Source: CAVHXA01 sp963639765 (GTDB taxonomy: Bacteria > Bacillota > Clostridia > Oscillospirales > Oscillospiraceae). From it: DNA of 64,000 nt. A model generated the notes under the pieces. It made no database searches. It was given only the letters and a program-made list of their open reading frames with translations, and had not been told where the DNA came from. The stretch is taken from contig CAVHXA010000008.1 of NCBI GenBank assembly GCA_963639765.1, positions 27,824-91,823 on the forward strand, given 5' to 3'. The translations under genes and the position numbers were made by a program. Positions 1 through 8,134 of the stretch are shown one piece after another (the first letter of the stretch is position 1; each line of letters begins with the position of its first letter).

Positions 1-803
1 TGGAAAGCCGTGGATTTGAGATTACCCGTCTGCAGCCCGACAGCCTGGGCTGTGTGAGCCTGCGGGACTTTACAGAAGCACTGCGTCCCGACACGGTATT
101 TGCGTCCGTTATGATGGTCAACAACGAAACCGGCGCGGTTTTTCCGATTGCACAGATGGCGCAGGCCCTGCACCGGAATCGTCCGGACGCGGTTTTTCAT
201 ACCGACGCCGTACAGGGGCTGGGAAAGATTGACTTCAAGGCACGCACCCTGGGCGCGGACCTGATCAGTGTCAGCGCGCACAAAATCCACGGCATCAAGG
301 GAGCGGGCGCCCTATACATTCGTCCCGGTCTGGAGCCGGAGCCCTATATCCGGGGCGGCGGACAGGAGAGCGGAAAGCGCTCCGGGACCGAGGCACTGCC
401 CGCAATCTGCGCGTTCGGCGCAGCCTGCAGTGTGCTGGACCCGGCACAGATTGCCGTCATGGCGGCCCTTCGGGACCGGGCAGTGGAAAGGCTGCTTACG
501 ATTCCGGGACTGCAGCTGATCGGTGCGATGCAGGCTCCGCATATCGTCTGCGCCGGTCTGCCCGGGGCACGAAGCCAGGGCATCCTCAACATCCTGCAGG
601 AGCATGGTGTTTTTGTTTCTGCCGGCTCGGCCTGCTCAAAGGGAAAGCGCAGCCATGTACTCACGGCAATGCAGCTGCCGACCGGGCTGACGGACGGTGC
701 AGTCCGCATCTCCCTGTGTCCGCAGACCACGCAGGAGGAGATCGATCTGCTTGTGCTTGCGATGCAGGATGCGGCGCAGCGCCTGACAAGGCAGGGCAGA
801 TGA
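1..803 (+). CDS. Cysteine desulfurase (NifS/IscS-like), 5' truncated
   Basis: C-terminal two thirds of a class V PLP-dependent aminotransferase fold that removes sulfur from cysteine for Fe-S cluster or thio-tRNA synthesis. The frame is open from base 3, so the true start lies upstream of the window. Visible marks are the NNETG segment, the PLP-aspartate stretch FHTDAVQG, the Schiff-base lysine in SAHKIHG and the catalytic cysteine in the loop SAGSACSKGK. The C-terminus is of usual length. It may serve ISC-type assembly or tRNA thiolation (thiI/mnmA partners), which cannot be told from this fragment. Next gene on the same strand begins about 130 bp later. Confidence 0.93.
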   Translation, partial: ESRGFEITRLQPDSLGCVSLRDFTEALRPDTVFASVMMVNNETGAVFPIAQMAQALHRNRPDAVFHTDAVQGLGKIDFKARTLGADLISVSAHKIHGIKGAGALYIRPGLEPEPYIRGGGQESGKRSGTEALPAICAFGAACSVLDPAQIAVMAALRDRAVERLLTIPGLQLIGAMQAPHIVCAGLPGARSQGILNILQEHGVFVSAGSACSKGKRSHVLTAMQLPTGLTDGAVRISLCPQTTQEEIDLLVLAMQDAAQRLTRQGR

Positions 804-934
804 GGCCGGGGCAGCGCCGGTATATCACAAGTGAACCGGGCACAATAGAGCAATGAGCGGATCCATTCACGGGCAGGCTCCGGCGGGACAACTCGCCCCG
901 GGTCCTGCAGCTGTCAGAAGGTACGGTGATTATT

Positions 935-1984
935 ATGGAATTGCTTGAATTTCTGGATCAATCAATACACAATCCAATGCTGCTGTTTTCCACGGTTCTG
1001 ACGTTGGGTGTTGTTCTGGTCAACGGCTGGACAGATGCCCCAAACGCAATTGCCACCTGTGTCTCCACAAGAGCGATTGATGTGCGTTCGGCCATCCTCA
1101 TGGCGGCAATTTTTAATTTCTTCGGCGTGCTGGTGATGACCCTTATCAACGCATCCGTGGCCTTTACAATCTACAATATGGTGGATTTCGGGGGTGACTC
1201 CCGTATGGCGCTGATCGCTTTGTGCGCAGCCATGGCCGCCATTGTGATCTGGGCAACGCTTGCATGGTATTTCGGTATTCCTACCAGCGAGAGCCATGCA
1301 CTGATTGCCGGCATCTCCGGCGCGGCGGTAGCGATTCAAAACAGCTTTGCCGGAATCAACGGAGCAGAATGGGTCAAGGTCATTTACGGCATCGTTTTAT
1401 CCACGCTTCTCGGCTTTGCGCTGGGCTTTCTGTCCTCCAGGCTGACGGTCCGGTGCTTTCGAAATCAGAACCGGCTGAAGGCCGATCGTTTCTTTTCCAA
1501 GGCACAGATAGCGGGAGGCGCGGCAATGGCCTTTATGCACGGTGCGCAGGATGGGCAGAAGTTTATGGCTATCTTCCTTTTGGGCGCTGCCTTTGCCGGC
1601 GGACAGGCCGATGTGTCCAGCTTTACGGTTCCGCTGTGGCTGATGGTGCTGTGCTCGGCGGTTATGGGACTCGGCACCTCAATCGGCGGTTACCGGATCA
1701 TCAAATCCGTTGGAATGGACATGGTGAAGCTGAAGCCCTATCAGGGCTTTGCAGCGGATCTTTCCGCAACCGTCTGCCTGCTGCTGTCCAGCCTGACAGG
1801 TATTCCCGTCAGCACCACACATACAAAAACCACGGCGATTATGGGGGTCGGCGCCGCAAGACGCATCAGCAATGTGAACTGGAGCGTCGTCAGAGACCTG
1901 GTGCTGACCTGGGTATTTACGTTTCCCGGCTGTGGACTGCTGGGTTTTGGAATGGCAAAACTGTTTTTGCTGCTTTTCGCATAA
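935..1984 (+). CDS. pit: PiT-family inorganic phosphate transporter
   Basis: Polytopic membrane protein of about 349 residues that should import phosphate with a cation. The two inverted PiT signature segments are present: an N-terminal GWTDAPNAIATCV near residue 30 and a C-terminal GIPVSTTHTKTTAIMGVG near residue 290. Alternating hydrophobic helices fill the length. The start is ambiguous: ATG at 935 is favoured by similarity to family N-termini, but an in-frame GTG at 926 lies closer to the AGAAGG box (916-921). It is followed after 12 bp by a DUF47 gene, the standard partner arrangement in Firmicutes and Bacteroidetes, so the two form an operon. Confidence 0.93.
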   Translation: MELLEFLDQSIHNPMLLFSTVLTLGVVLVNGWTDAPNAIATCVSTRAIDVRSAILMAAIFNFFGVLVMTLINASVAFTIYNMVDFGGDSRMALIALCAAMAAIVIWATLAWYFGIPTSESHALIAGISGAAVAIQNSFAGINGAEWVKVIYGIVLSTLLGFALGFLSSRLTVRCFRNQNRLKADRFFSKAQIAGGAAMAFMHGAQDGQKFMAIFLLGAAFAGGQADVSSFTVPLWLMVLCSAVMGLGTSIGGYRIIKSVGMDMVKLKPYQGFAADLSATVCLLLSSLTGIPVSTTHTKTTAIMGVGAARRISNVNWSVVRDLVLTWVFTFPGCGLLGFGMAKLFLLLFA

Positions 1985-1996
1985 GGAGAGGAAAAA

Positions 1997-2617
1997 ATGG
2001 CCAGGAAAAATAACAATTATTTTGAACTGATTCAGACACAAACCGCCTGCTGCGTGGAGGCGTCCAATCTTTTAGAAGAAATCCTGTCTAAATTTCAGGC
2101 CGACAGCGTTGGGGCCTATCGCACACGGATGCACGAAATCGAGCACCGCGCGGATGAGATACACCATGATATTCTGCAAAGGCTCTCGACAGAGTTTATC
2201 ACGCCCATTGATCAGGAGGACATTCTCCAGCTCGTGCAGATTATTGATGACATCACGGACGCGCTGGATGAAGTGATCATGGATGTATACATGTATCATG
2301 TGGATGTACTGCCATCGCAGACAACCGCGCTTTCCCGTGTGGTAAACAATTGTGTTAAAGCGCTTCACGAAGCGGCGGTCGAACTGAAAAATTTCAAAAA
2401 GCCGGAGAAGCTGCACAGTCTTGTCGTCAAGGTCAACGACATAGAAATCGAAGCGGATGGAATTTATGTCGACGCAATCTACACCCTGTTTGCGTCCGAA
2501 ACAGACGGCAAGGCGCTGCTCGGAGCAAAGGCAATTTACGAGGGCCTGGAAAACTGCTGTGATTTATGCGAGCATGCCACAGACGTGATCGAGCAGGTCA
2601 TTATCAAAAACACATAA
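1997..2617 (+). CDS. DUF47 (PhoU-like) Pit accessory protein
   Basis: A 206-residue soluble all-helical protein of the DUF47/YkaA family, distantly related to PhoU. Such proteins sit next to PiT transporters and are thought to modulate phosphate transport. Acidic metal-binding type motifs appear in repeated E/D-x-x-AD-x-I-H form, for example EIEHRADEIHHD near residue 48 and DIEIEADGIY near residue 150. The Shine-Dalgarno sequence AAGGAGAG lies 6 nt before the ATG, and the gene starts 12 bp after the transporter stop, supporting co-transcription. Confidence 0.9.
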   Translation: MARKNNNYFELIQTQTACCVEASNLLEEILSKFQADSVGAYRTRMHEIEHRADEIHHDILQRLSTEFITPIDQEDILQLVQIIDDITDALDEVIMDVYMYHVDVLPSQTTALSRVVNNCVKALHEAAVELKNFKKPEKLHSLVVKVNDIEIEADGIYVDAIYTLFASETDGKALLGAKAIYEGLENCCDLCEHATDVIEQVIIKNT

Positions 2618-2653
2618 TCAGAGGGCGGAGCCTGCAGCAGAACGGTCCCGTCC

Positions 2654-2746
2654 GGGCCGATTATCAACCGCATTCAGGGCTGTTATTTTGCCAAACCCAT
2701 GCCGGAGGACAGGCTGATAGAGTGGTATGCCGGAAGAACAGCATAA
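2654..2746 (+). pseudogene. Remnant of an EAL-domain (c-di-GMP phosphodiesterase) C-terminus
   Basis: Translating 2654-2746 gives about 30 residues ending at TAA, containing IQGCYFAKPMPEDRLIEWY. This closely resembles the last strand and helix of EAL domains (consensus QGYYFxKPxPxxxFExxL). No start codon or upstream EAL body (no EAL, DDFG or KID motifs) is present between 2618 and 2653, so it is a decayed tail. Seen in sequence; the assignment is from family knowledge. Downstream bases to 2863 show nothing coding. Confidence 0.6.
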
Positions 2747-2863
2747 GCAAATGCTTGCAGTTCAGCTCCGACGGGCACGTGACAACGTGCGCCGCCGCAC
2801 ACGCAGTGCGCGATCAACGCCGCTTTGCAGGCCTCGTATTTTCTGGTTTCTGCTTAACAGATG

Positions 2864-2885
2864 GCCCCCTCTCGAGGGAGGGGGC
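2864..2885. terminator. GC-rich inverted repeat between convergent units
   Basis: Arms GCCCCCT (2864-2870) and AGGGGGC (2879-2885) form a 7-bp perfect stem extended by CTC/GGG pairing. It lies 8 bp beyond the minus-strand oxidoreductase stop and after the plus-strand phosphate operon. No clear T-run follows on either strand, so it is only a possible weak terminator. Confidence 0.4.
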
Positions 2886-2892
2886 TTGGGTG

Positions 2893-4428
2893 TTATTCAA
2901 AGGCCTCGGAATTGAGATAATCCGCCGCGTTATAGCCGGCCATGCGTCCGGAGTTGATGGCAAAGCCCATCGTGCTGCCCGGCATGTAGAAGTTGTAGGT
3001 GTCGCCAAAGATTGCACATACGTCCGTGCCCGCGCCATAAAGACCCGGGATGGGATCGCCGTCCTGCGTGACAACCTGAAGACGGTCGTTTACCTTGATG
3101 CCGCCAAGCGAGCCGTATCCGGCGGGGAAGTATTTCATGGCATAGAACTTTTTGCCGCGGATGGGCTTTAGGAATTCGGGCTTTTTGCCAAAGAATTCGT
3201 CGCGCCCGGTGTCGCAGTAGCGGTTGTATTCCTCAACGGTTTCCACAAAGCCGCGCACATGCATGCCGGTCTGTCTTGCGAGGTCCTCAACAGAGTCTGC
3301 CTGGAAGAACATCTGCGCGTCGGGGTCCTTCAGACCCATCATGGCGGCGGCAGCGGCCTTTTCGGGACTGTAGCCCTCGGTGCCGGTAAAGTATGCGTCA
3401 AAATAGCGGCGCCAGTTGTCTACGAGAAAAACGCCGTCTTTGTGGTGAACCAGATAATCCAGACCGCGGCCGGCATACGAATCGCAGATTTCGTCTGTCA
3501 GGATGGAAAAGCCGGTACGCTTTTTCTGCAGGTTGATGGCATTTCCCGTAAACGGCGTGTTGCACATGATCTCTTCGTTGATAAAGCGTTCGCCGTTGTA
3601 GTTGACCATCAGGTTGGGCTGACGGAACAGACAGTCGGCAACGTTGCCGCCGGGGAAGCCGGGAGCTTCGTAGGTCATTTCGATGTTCATGGGACTTTTT
3701 CCGGCACCAACGGCCCAGGCCATGCGCATGCCGTCGCCCGTCAGCCCGGGGATCCGGAAGCTGAACAGATCCTCACCGTGCTTATAGCCCAGATTTTCCT
3801 CGATCATTTTCGGATTGTCGCCAAAGCCGCCCGTGCAGATGATTACGGCATCGGCCGAGGCTTCGTAGGTTACGGTCTCCGAGGCAGCGGTAACACCGGT
3901 AATCCAGCCCTCTTCGTCCTTGTGGATCTCTCTGACCGGCGTGTTGAAGAAAAACTCCACGCCCAGCTCCTGCGCACGTCCGTAGAGCGCCTTTACCAGC
4001 ATGGTGGCGCCTCGCTCGGTCGGCTTGCCGGAGCTGCCGACCTTCGGCAGATGCCAGGTTGCGTTGGAATCCTTGAAATAGGGAAAGGCGCCCAGGAATT
4101 CCACGCCCATGTTCTGTATCCATTTTACGGTGTCGCCGGACTGCTGATACAGCTTGCGAATCAGCCTTGCGTCGGCGTGCCAGTGGTTATACTCCATCAT
4201 CTGCCGAAAGGCATCGTCTACCGTAAGTCCGTCGAGCTGCCTGCGCTGGATGTCCGAACCGACGGCAAAGAAGCCCATGCCCATGTTTGCGGCACCGCCC
4301 ATGGTCCCGCTTTTTTCAAAAACAACAACGTGCATGCCCTTTTCCGCTGCGGCAACCGAGGCGCACAGGCCGGACATTCCGCCGGCGACAACGATGATGT
4401 CTGATTGAATCTGTTTGGTTTCGCTCAT
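2893..4428 (-). CDS. FAD-dependent oxidoreductase (fumarate reductase/succinate dehydrogenase flavoprotein type)
   Basis: A 511-residue FAD_binding_2 flavoprotein. The N-terminal dinucleotide fold DIIVVAGGMSGLCASVAAAEKG is followed by the FEKSGTMGGAANMGMG loop; the C-terminus has the second FAD segment (PIPGLYGAGTDVCAIFGDTY ... GSTMGFAINSGRMAGYNAA). Relatives reduce fumarate, urocanate, 3-oxosteroids or other conjugated acids; the substrate is unknown. It has no signal peptide, no FMN-binding domain and no haem motifs, so it would need an external donor. The start at 4428 is chosen because AAGGA lies 8 nt upstream; an in-frame upstream extension to 4608 has no such site. It is monocistronic, facing away from the CoA-transferase remnant. 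Confidence 0.88.
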   Translation of the reverse strand: MSETKQIQSDIIVVAGGMSGLCASVAAAEKGMHVVVFEKSGTMGGAANMGMGFFAVGSDIQRRQLDGLTVDDAFRQMMEYNHWHADARLIRKLYQQSGDTVKWIQNMGVEFLGAFPYFKDSNATWHLPKVGSSGKPTERGATMLVKALYGRAQELGVEFFFNTPVREIHKDEEGWITGVTAASETVTYEASADAVIICTGGFGDNPKMIEENLGYKHGEDLFSFRIPGLTGDGMRMAWAVGAGKSPMNIEMTYEAPGFPGGNVADCLFRQPNLMVNYNGERFINEEIMCNTPFTGNAINLQKKRTGFSILTDEICDSYAGRGLDYLVHHKDGVFLVDNWRRYFDAYFTGTEGYSPEKAAAAAMMGLKDPDAQMFFQADSVEDLARQTGMHVRGFVETVEEYNRYCDTGRDEFFGKKPEFLKPIRGKKFYAMKYFPAGYGSLGGIKVNDRLQVVTQDGDPIPGLYGAGTDVCAIFGDTYNFYMPGSTMGFAINSGRMAGYNAADYLNSEAFE

Positions 4429-4784
4429 GCGTCTGTTCCTTTCTTTTGAGTCAGCAGACTCTGCATTTTGAAATCTAACTGTCAGTATGCCACAACATTT
4501 TTTCGTTTGCAACAAAAAAATCAGCCCCGGACAAAACCGGAGCCGAATCAGACCGCAGGGGAGAAAATGCCCTGTATACGGCAGGGGCTGTGCCGCAGCA
4601 TCGGACAATTCGGCCGGGAGCCCGCAGCGCGGCTTTGCCGCAAGGGAACCGGAAAAATGCCGAAAGGCCTGTCGCGGCTTCGGCGTGCCTTTATGGATTC
4701 ATGAGCCGGGCCATACAATTGGCGCTACACCTTCCCGGATATGCAGGGTCCCATGAACGAGGAGACCCGGGAGGCCTTCCGCAC
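4429..4784. other. Intergenic stretch, no intact gene
   Basis: Upstream region of the flavoprotein gene leading into the CoA-transferase remnant. One frame at 4711-4784 reads NWRYTFPDMQGPMNEETREAF before a stop, which looks like coding debris that I cannot assign. No intact gene or RNA is apparent. Confidence 0.4.
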
Positions 4785-5040
4785 GGAGCCGTAGCAAAGG
4801 AGCTGATGCACCACAGGGATCTTGGTGTACACACGGAAATGTTCAGCACACCCATGGCGGCGCTGACGGAAGCCGGTGTCATTGCCAACCGCCGGAAAAC
4901 CTGAACCCCGTAAAGAGCATCTGCACCTTTATGTGGGGAGACCGGCATTTCTATACGTATGCAGACAACCGTCCCGGCATTTCCGTTCTGCCCGCAAGCT
5001 ATGTCAACGACCCCTTTGTCATTGCTCAGAACGCCCGCAA
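4785..5040 (+). pseudogene. Decayed 4-hydroxybutyrate/acetyl-CoA transferase fragment
   Basis: Two frames together give a segment typical of the middle of CoA-transferase/CoA-hydrolase family I proteins: frame 3 encodes AVAKELM..DLGVHTEMFSTPM..EAGVIANRRK and ends in TGA at 4902; frame 2 from 4898 continues NLNPVKSICTFMWGD ... VLPASYVNDPFVIAQN. The switch is a one-base loss in the A-run near 4899. The active-site glutamate of these enzymes sits after this region and is absent, as are the N- and C-terminal portions. Hence a dead gene, lying directly upstream of the AEC transporter. Confidence 0.75.
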
Positions 5041-5078
5041 ATGCTGCAGATCATTTCTTATGGCTGAAGGTGGTTTCC

Positions 5079-6020
5079 ATGGAACAGTTCTTCATTGTCC
5101 TCAATCAAATTATCATTTTTCTTCTTCTGATCCTTCTTGGAGCTGTTGCCGTAAAAACGGGCATTCTCGACAGAAAATCCCTGGGCAGCGTATCCGGGCT
5201 GATCATGCACATGGCCCTTCCGGCCTTTATCTTCATCAATACCGCAGAGGGCGCCACAAAGGAGGGGCTTGCCAGCAGCCTGATGATCATTCCGCTTGCC
5301 GCGGGCCTGTATCTGCTTCTGTTCCTGCTGGCCCGCCTGCTGATTCGCATATTCGGCCTCCGGGGAAATCGCGCCAGAGTTTTTCAGGCGATTGTCATGT
5401 TTGGAAATGTGGGCTTTCTTGGGATTCCGCTGCTGGTGGAGCTGTATCCCGACACGGCACTGCTCTATATCTCTCTGTTCACGATTCTGGATCAGAGCCT
5501 GTTCTGGACCTGCGGCGTAGCCCTGACAAAGCCGGTCTCTCAGACGAAAAGCCCCCTGTCTGTTCGGGGACTGCGAAACCTGCTGAGCCCCGCTCTGCTT
5601 GCGATCGTTCTGGCCACAATCCTTGTTGTACTGAATATCCATCTTCCTCCGGTGCTTGTTTCCGCCTGTGAGAAGCTGGGAGCGGCAAGCATGCCCCTGT
5701 CGCTGCTCTACATCGGCGGCATGCTCTCTCTGACAAATATTCGGGGAGCCCTGAAATGCAGAGAGCTGTATGCCGAAATCATTCTGAAAATGCTCCTTTT
5801 GCCGATTCTGATCTTTGCCGGGACCCGGCTTCTCGGCCTTGCAGAGGACATGGCCGGAACCATCGCCTTCCTCTGCGCGCTTCCCGCCATCAACATGGTA
5901 GCCATGCTCGCCGAAAATCATGGGTCAGACGGGGAGTATGCGGTTTGTGCGGTGATGATGACCACCGTAGCCAGCCTGATTACCCTGCCGCTGGTTTCTC
6001 TGGGAATTACCCTGATTTAA
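5079..6020 (+). CDS. AEC-family transporter (auxin efflux carrier-like permease)
   Basis: A 313-residue membrane protein with about ten hydrophobic helices. The family pattern is visible: N-terminal LNQIIIFLLLILLGAVAVKTGILDRK, the NVGFLGIPLL motif near residue 110, and the C-terminal repeat with LPAINMVAMLAENHGSD. Bacterial AEC proteins export or exchange small organic acids such as malate, malonate or lactate. ATG at 5079 is preceded by AAGGTGG at about 5 nt; earlier in-frame codons belong to the CoA-transferase remnant. Ends just before a strong hairpin terminator. Confidence 0.88.
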   Translation: MEQFFIVLNQIIIFLLLILLGAVAVKTGILDRKSLGSVSGLIMHMALPAFIFINTAEGATKEGLASSLMIIPLAAGLYLLLFLLARLLIRIFGLRGNRARVFQAIVMFGNVGFLGIPLLVELYPDTALLYISLFTILDQSLFWTCGVALTKPVSQTKSPLSVRGLRNLLSPALLAIVLATILVVLNIHLPPVLVSACEKLGAASMPLSLLYIGGMLSLTNIRGALKCRELYAEIILKMLLLPILIFAGTRLLGLAEDMAGTIAFLCALPAINMVAMLAENHGSDGEYAVCAVMMTTVASLITLPLVSLGITLI

Positions 6021-6070
6021 CAGCTGCCCCCGGAGCTTTTCTCAGAAAGCAAAAGACAGTCGAATCCGCA

Positions 6071-6095
6071 AAGAGCCGCTTTGAAAGCGGCTCTT
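6071..6095 (+). terminator. Hairpin terminator after the AEC transporter
   Basis: Perfect 11-bp stem (6071-6081 with 6085-6095) and a 3-nt loop. The T-run is short, so efficiency is uncertain. Confidence 0.6.
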
Positions 6096-6137
6096 AGTTC
6101 GCCAAAAGCTACGCTGAGCTTTGAAAAACAGAGAAAA

Positions 6138-6164
6138 GCCGCTGATTTCGCAGAAATCAGCGGC
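6138..6164 (-). terminator. Terminator of the initiator tRNA gene
   Basis: Perfect 12-bp stem (6138-6149 with 6153-6164) with a 3-nt loop, directly downstream of the tRNA on the minus strand and followed on that strand by a T-rich tract. Confidence 0.8.
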
Positions 6165-6171
6165 GATTTAG

Positions 6172-6245
<74 letters not shown>

Positions 6246-6257
6246 TCGAACGTATTC

Positions 6258-6286
6258 ATCTTATCACCCGGCCCGGTGTTTGTCAA
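6258..6286 (-). promoter_or_regulatory. Promoter of tRNA-fMet
   Basis: On the minus strand, TTGACA (6286-6281), a 17-bp spacer and TAAGAT (6263-6258) lie 13 bp before the tRNA 5' end. Confidence 0.75.
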
Positions 6287-6325
6287 CAGGAAATTTGCAT
6301 TTCGTCCGGGTGCGGCTGAAAGATT

Positions 6326-6348
6326 CGGGGCCGCAGAGTGCGACCCCG
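6326..6348. terminator. Hairpin after the symporter gene
   Basis: Arms 6326-6335 and 6339-6348 pair with one G-T position. It lies 20 bp beyond the minus-strand symporter stop. Confidence 0.5.
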
Positions 6349-6368
6349 ATTTTACATGCTTTTATCGG

Positions 6369-7778
6369 TTATTTTTTGAGTCCTTTTTTGGAGGAGAAGA
6401 ATTCTCTTGTCAGCTTTACGACCACGGGGCTCAGCGCCAGAACCGCGATGAGGTTTGGAATGGCCATCAGACCGTTGAGTGTGTCGGCGATGTCCCAGGC
6501 CAGCTGCAGCTCAACCACGCCGCCGAAGACCATAACCACGCAGAAGATGGTTTCGTAGATCTTGGCTGCCTTGGAGCCAAACAGGAACTCGAAGCAGCGG
6601 GAACCGTAGAGGCCCCAGGTCAGTACGGTGGAGAAGGCAAACATGGTCAGGCAGATCGCCACGATAACGCCGGAGATCGAGTTGCCGAATACGGAGGTAA
6701 AGCCGTTGATGGTGAGGTTGGCGCCGATGTCGTTGCCGAACTCGATGGCGTCTGTGCCAACGCCCAGCAGAACGACCATGGCCGTCATGGTGCAGACCAC
6801 GATGGTGTCCATAAAGACCTCGAATACGCCGAAGATGCCCTGCTGTACGGGATGCTCTACGTCGGCAGCTGCATGGGCGATGGGGGCGGAGCCAAGACCG
6901 GCTTCGTTGGAGAAGATGCCGCGGCCGACACCCTTTTTGATCGCCATCTGGATGCCGACACCGGCCAGACCGCCGGCTACGGCAGAGGGCTGGAACGCAC
7001 CGACAAAGATGCAGCGGAAGGCGTTGGGGACCTCGGTGATGTTGAGGACGATAACGGCAATGGCTGCCAGAACATAGACAATGGCCATCACGGGAACCAG
7101 CAGGGCGCAGACGTCACCGATGGACTGGATGCCGCCGATGTAGACAACAAAGGACAGCACGGCGCAGATGCCGCCGATCACCCAGGCAATGGTGGTCTTG
7201 GTGGAGTCGCTGGTTTCAACGAAACCGGCAATCGCAGTGTTGATGGTGGAGCAGATGGTGTTGACCTGCGTCATGTTGCCGATGCCAAAGGCGGCGAGAG
7301 CGCCAAACAGGCAGAAGATGACACCCAGCCATTTCCATTTGCTGCCGAGACCGTTTTTGATGTAGTACATGGGGCCGCCGACCCAGTCGCCCTTGGCGTT
7401 GCGCTCACGGAATTTCACAGCCAGGGTGACCTCGCAGTATTTGGTGCACATGCCCAGCAGAGCGGACAGCCACATCCAGAATACGGCACCGGGGCCGCCG
7501 ATTGCGATGGCGCCGGAAACGCCGGCAATGTTGCCCGTGCCGATCGAGGCGGCAAGAGCCGTGCACATGGCCTTGAAGGGGGACACGGCACCTTCTTTTT
7601 TCTCGGTTTTTTCAAAGGCCTTGCCCAGCGTGTTCTTCATGATGAAGCCGAATTTGGAAAACTGGGGGAAGCCGTTGCGGATGCTGACGAAAATGCCTGT
7701 GCCCAGAATCAGGATCATCATGGGGAAGCCCCAGACAACGCCATTGATCGCACTGTTGATTTTTGCAATCAATTCCAT
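6369..7778 (-). CDS. Alanine/glycine:cation symporter (AGCS family)
   Basis: A 469-residue sodium- or proton-coupled amino acid importer with about eleven membrane helices. Family segments are clear: ALAASIGTGNIAGVSGAIAIGGPGAVFWMW near residue 95, the GGPMYYIKNGLG motif near residue 155 and GRGIFSNEAGLGSAPIAHAAA near residue 295. Length matches the family (450-500). The ATG is preceded by AAGGAGAG. Monocistronic, transcribed away from the KdpD-like gene with a shared 356-bp AT-rich upstream region. Confidence 0.95.
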   Translation of the reverse strand: MELIAKINSAINGVVWGFPMMILILGTGIFVSIRNGFPQFSKFGFIMKNTLGKAFEKTEKKEGAVSPFKAMCTALAASIGTGNIAGVSGAIAIGGPGAVFWMWLSALLGMCTKYCEVTLAVKFRERNAKGDWVGGPMYYIKNGLGSKWKWLGVIFCLFGALAAFGIGNMTQVNTICSTINTAIAGFVETSDSTKTTIAWVIGGICAVLSFVVYIGGIQSIGDVCALLVPVMAIVYVLAAIAVIVLNITEVPNAFRCIFVGAFQPSAVAGGLAGVGIQMAIKKGVGRGIFSNEAGLGSAPIAHAAADVEHPVQQGIFGVFEVFMDTIVVCTMTAMVVLLGVGTDAIEFGNDIGANLTINGFTSVFGNSISGVIVAICLTMFAFSTVLTWGLYGSRCFEFLFGSKAAKIYETIFCVVMVFGGVVELQLAWDIADTLNGLMAIPNLIAVLALSPVVVKLTREFFSSKKGLKK

Positions 7779-7971
7779 GGTTTTCTCTCCTTTTCGTGTG
7801 AAAGTGTTGGTTGCAGAATTCGTATTGCAAATATATCATACCTTTCGGTCCGATCTCAACCGTCTAAACGCTTTCTTAACGGCACATATACTGAATTTGC
7901 GGCCGGCTTTACGGAAAATTAACGGTTTTGACAGGATTTTAACAAAGATTCAACGCTTTTGCCGTTTCAGA

Positions 7972-8054
7972 AAATGATGAAATATGCTTTTTGATAATAT
8001 TTTCACAATCTCATCAAATGATGAAATATGGGCTTTTGATAATATTTTCACAAT
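7972..8054. repeat. Two-copy direct repeat upstream of the KdpD-like gene
   Basis: Copy 1 (7972-8009) and copy 2 (8016-8054) are nearly identical, 38-39 bp each with a 44-bp period. They share AAATGATGAAATATG and TTTTGATAATATTTTCACAAT. Position between divergent genes suggests paired operator sites, but this is inference. The rest of 7779-8134 holds no gene. Confidence 0.7.
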
Positions 8055-8134
8055 TTAGCGGATTCTTTATGAAAACCGGAATGGCGGACCTTACAATCCG
8101 GGACGGAGTATGGTACAATCGGAAAGGTGATGGT

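Noticed and set aside
6276..7922. Long open frame opposite the AGCS symporter gene
   Set aside because: Antisense shadow; the minus-strand gene has clear AGCS motifs and a ribosome site, and the opposite product is low-complexity.
8091..8119. TTACAA/TACAAT pair with 17-bp spacing before the KdpD-like gene
   Set aside because: Transcription would begin inside the ribosome-binding site, so it is unlikely to drive this gene with the proposed start.
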